DNA from: Hyphomicrobiales bacterium
Lineage (GTDB): Bacteria; Pseudomonadota; Alphaproteobacteria; Rhizobiales; Aestuariivirgaceae
DNA: 31,820 nt
Reading direction: 5' to 3'
NCBI GenBank assembly: GCA_023266715.1
Contig: JAHFPK010000004.1
Coordinates: 1 to 31,820, forward strand
Shown here: positions 30,998-31,820 of the stretch, one piece after another
How positions within the stretch are numbered: position 1 is the first letter of the stretch
Layout: every line of letters starts with the position of its first letter
Program-made: the position numbers and the translations under genes
The notes under the pieces: model-generated
The model's database searches: none
What the model was told of the DNA's origin: nothing
The model's input: the letters and a program-made list of their open reading frames with translations, nothing else

Positions 30998-31345
30998 TCA
31001 CATTGCCCAAGTCGGGCGCACTTCCACAATACCGTGGTGAGCGCCGGGGCATTTGGCAGCCCAGGCAATGGCCGCATCATGGTCCTTGGCCTCAATCATA
31101 TAATAGCCGCCAAGCTGTTCCTTGCTTTCCGCATAGGGGCCATTCAACACCTTCGTCTTGCCATCCCTGATCTGCACGGTCGAAGTTGCAGAACTGCCTT
31201 GCAGCCGGTCGGCTGAAACATAGGCTCCCGCTGCCTTCAAAGCCTGCCCAAAGGCCGTGTAGGCCACCAGGCCCTGTTCCTGCTCAGCCTTCGTCAGCTT
31301 CGCCCAGCCATTTTCCTCTGAATGAATCAACAGCATGTATTGCAT
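30998..31345 (-). CDS. DGPF/YCII domain protein, first copy
   Basis: 115 aa paralogue of the next gene: MQYMLLIHSEENGW, then YVSADRLQGSSATSTVQIRDGKTKVLNGPYAESKEQLGGYYMIEAKDHDAAIAWAAKCPGAHHGIVEVRP. ATG 31345 is preceded by GGAGG with 5-base spacing; an extension to 31372 is unlikely. First gene of the DGPF-DGPF-sigma unit, with the ECF-type promoter about 45-70 bases upstream. Confidence 0.88.
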   Translation of the reverse strand: MQYMLLIHSEENGWAKLTKAEQEQGLVAYTAFGQALKAAGAYVSADRLQGSSATSTVQIRDGKTKVLNGPYAESKEQLGGYYMIEAKDHDAAIAWAAKCPGAHHGIVEVRPTWAM

Positions 31346-31387
31346 ATTATCCTCCGTTATGCGCGCCAACATGGCCGCTACAACAAT

Positions 31388-31414
31388 GACGTTCGAGTAT
31401 TGCGGATTTTGACA
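31388..31414 (-). promoter_or_regulatory. ECF-type promoter of the DGPF-sigma unit
   Basis: Minus strand: TGTC (AAAA) at 31414-31411 as -35 and CGTC at 31391-31388 as -10, with 19 bases between the two tetramers. This is the TGTC...CGTC architecture of ECF41/ECF42 promoters, positioned about 45 bases before the first gene, suggesting autoregulation by the encoded sigma factor. Confidence 0.55.
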
Positions 31415-31426
31415 GAGGAGGAAAAA

Positions 31427-31449
31427 TTATTTTGAGTCGCTCAAAATAA
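31427..31449. promoter_or_regulatory. 10-bp inverted repeat upstream of the ECF promoter
   Basis: TTATTTTGAG (31427-31436), TCG, CTCAAAATAA (31440-31449). A perfect dyad just upstream of the -35, suitable for an operator. As RNA it could also form a short hairpin, but no gene ends into it. Confidence 0.4.
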
Positions 31450-31699
31450 ATAATCCCAGAATATGCTTTTAGTCCTTGACAGGTTCTGGAGGGTGGGTTA
31501 TCAACAATCCGTCCATCCCGGAAGGGGTCTCTCGGTCGCGACGGTGATCATCGATGGGGTGGATGTGGCGCCTGCGGGTGTGGTGAAACGTTCATCATTC
31601 TTCCGGGAGCCGAGGGTAAGACCCGTGGATACTACGATCCATGCGCCTTCAGTGGTAAAACAACCCTAGCGGCAAACCTCAGACACCGTGCGATCTAGG
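31450..31699. other. Noncoding stretch before the insertion sequence, no convincing gene
   Basis: Between the sigma-unit promoter and the transposase start lies a 300-plus base GC-richer segment without a convincing gene. A short frame at 31463-31669 (68 codons) lacks a ribosome binding site and is probably not expressed. The wording of the segment recalls sequences often found beside transposons, but this could not be checked. Confidence 0.4.
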
Positions 31700-31721
31700 T
31701 GTGAGCTTTCAATAGGTTGTC

Positions 31722-31785
31722 CATCCGGTTCTGATGGAGGAAGCTGTGGTTGCAAAACTACTCTTTCTGACAGGAGAACCGGATG
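31722..31785 (+). promoter_or_regulatory. Stem that can sequester the transposase start codon
   Basis: CATCCGGTTCT (31722-31732) is the perfect reverse complement of AGAACCGGATG (31775-31785), giving an 11-bp stem that includes the ATG and part of AGGAG. A competing local hairpin, CCATC (31721-31725) with GATGG (31733-31737), uses the same upstream arm. Confidence 0.5.
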
Positions 31786-31820
31786 AACATTCACAAGAAT
31801 GCCCGATTGACACCAATTGG
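31783..31820 (+). CDS. IS481-family transposase, N-terminal fragment (runs off the window)
   Basis: ATG 31783, AGGAG at 31772-31776 with 6-base spacing, reading MNIHKNARLTPIG before the window ends. The M-N-[IV]-H-K-N-A-R-L-T-P start is characteristic of IS481-type transposases, which carry an N-terminal helix-turn-helix and a DDE integrase domain. Only the first 12-13 residues are visible, so whether the element is intact is unknown. Confidence 0.8.
   Translation, partial: MNIHKNARLTPI

Larger units (their letters stand above)
31700..31820 (+). mobile_element. Left part of an IS481-like insertion sequence
   Basis: The transposase start at 31783 shows that an insertion sequence extends to the right. 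The left tip cannot be fixed; TGTGAGCTTTC at 31700 is a candidate terminal sequence, and a boundary further left in the 31450-31699 segment is possible. The right end is outside the window. Confidence 0.5.

Noticed and set aside
31463..31669. 68-codon frame left of the insertion sequence
   Set aside because: No ribosome binding site, no known domain, and unusual proline/valine-rich composition; probably noncoding.
1..31820. CRISPR arrays, tRNA or rRNA genes, prophage genes
   Set aside because: No regularly spaced direct repeats, no cloverleaf or rRNA signature, and no phage structural or integrase gene was found on either strand.

Overview
The window reads as an ordinary chromosomal stretch of an alphaproteobacterium, most likely a member of the Hyphomicrobiales or a close relative. 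This rests on lineage-typical proteins: TrcR (DUF1013), RcdA (DUF1465), DUF1192, two YdcH-like DUF465 proteins, S21 with a long basic C-terminal tail, cysteine-free L31, class I aldolase behind pgk, and an inner-membrane MotA/OmpA pair. Genes are tightly packed on both strands, many with 1-4 base stop/start overlaps. No tRNA, rRNA, CRISPR array or prophage was seen. One insertion sequence begins at the right edge.

Layout. 1-4042 (+): end of transketolase, pgk, class I fba, a divergent ThiE-like protein and a secreted Sel1-repeat protein, a probable central-carbon operon. 4047-4670 (-): PadR regulator with an inverted-repeat operator upstream. 4817-8337: inositol-monophosphatase-family protein, ung, and a divergent LysR / aldo-keto reductase pair. 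8406-10872: rpsU, the purE-purK operon led by a YdcH-like gene, and a second YdcH-like gene facing away (59 aa). 11056-13639 (-): acyl-CoA ligase, cupin, an 18-codon relic of a second acyl-CoA ligase, and a small membrane protein. 13730-16154: PAP2-type membrane protein and a divergent MFS transporter. 16183-18423: three SDR-fold proteins, the last lacking the usual catalytic residues and coupled to trcR. 18423-21330: a cell-cycle-flavoured block with trcR, a quinone oxidoreductase, DUF1192, a CtrA-like box, a candidate small RNA and rcdA. 21377-26427: lytic transglycosylase, rpmE, ABC exporter, and the MotA/ExbB-like plus OmpA-domain pair. 26687-29379 (+): imelysin and di-haem oxidoreductase, probably iron or metal related. 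29366-31345 (-): two DGPF/YCII proteins and an ECF sigma factor with a long C-terminal extension (ECF42-like), with an ECF-type promoter in front. 31373-31782: no convincing gene. 31783 onward: start of an IS481-type transposase.

The most interesting points are: (i) a CtrA-like box with a plausible -10, followed by a compact sRNA-like sequence carrying an unpaired anti-Shine-Dalgarno segment and a strong terminator, just upstream of the CtrA-degradation adaptor rcdA; (ii) a self-contained ECF sigma/DGPF unit with a recognisable autoregulatory promoter; (iii) a vestigial acyl-CoA ligase tail translationally overlapping the cupin stop codon; (iv) an 11-bp stem that would bury the start codon of the edge transposase, with a competing hairpin upstream. 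I found no clear case of a wholly new multi-gene system. Family assignments are from recognised motifs, not database searches.
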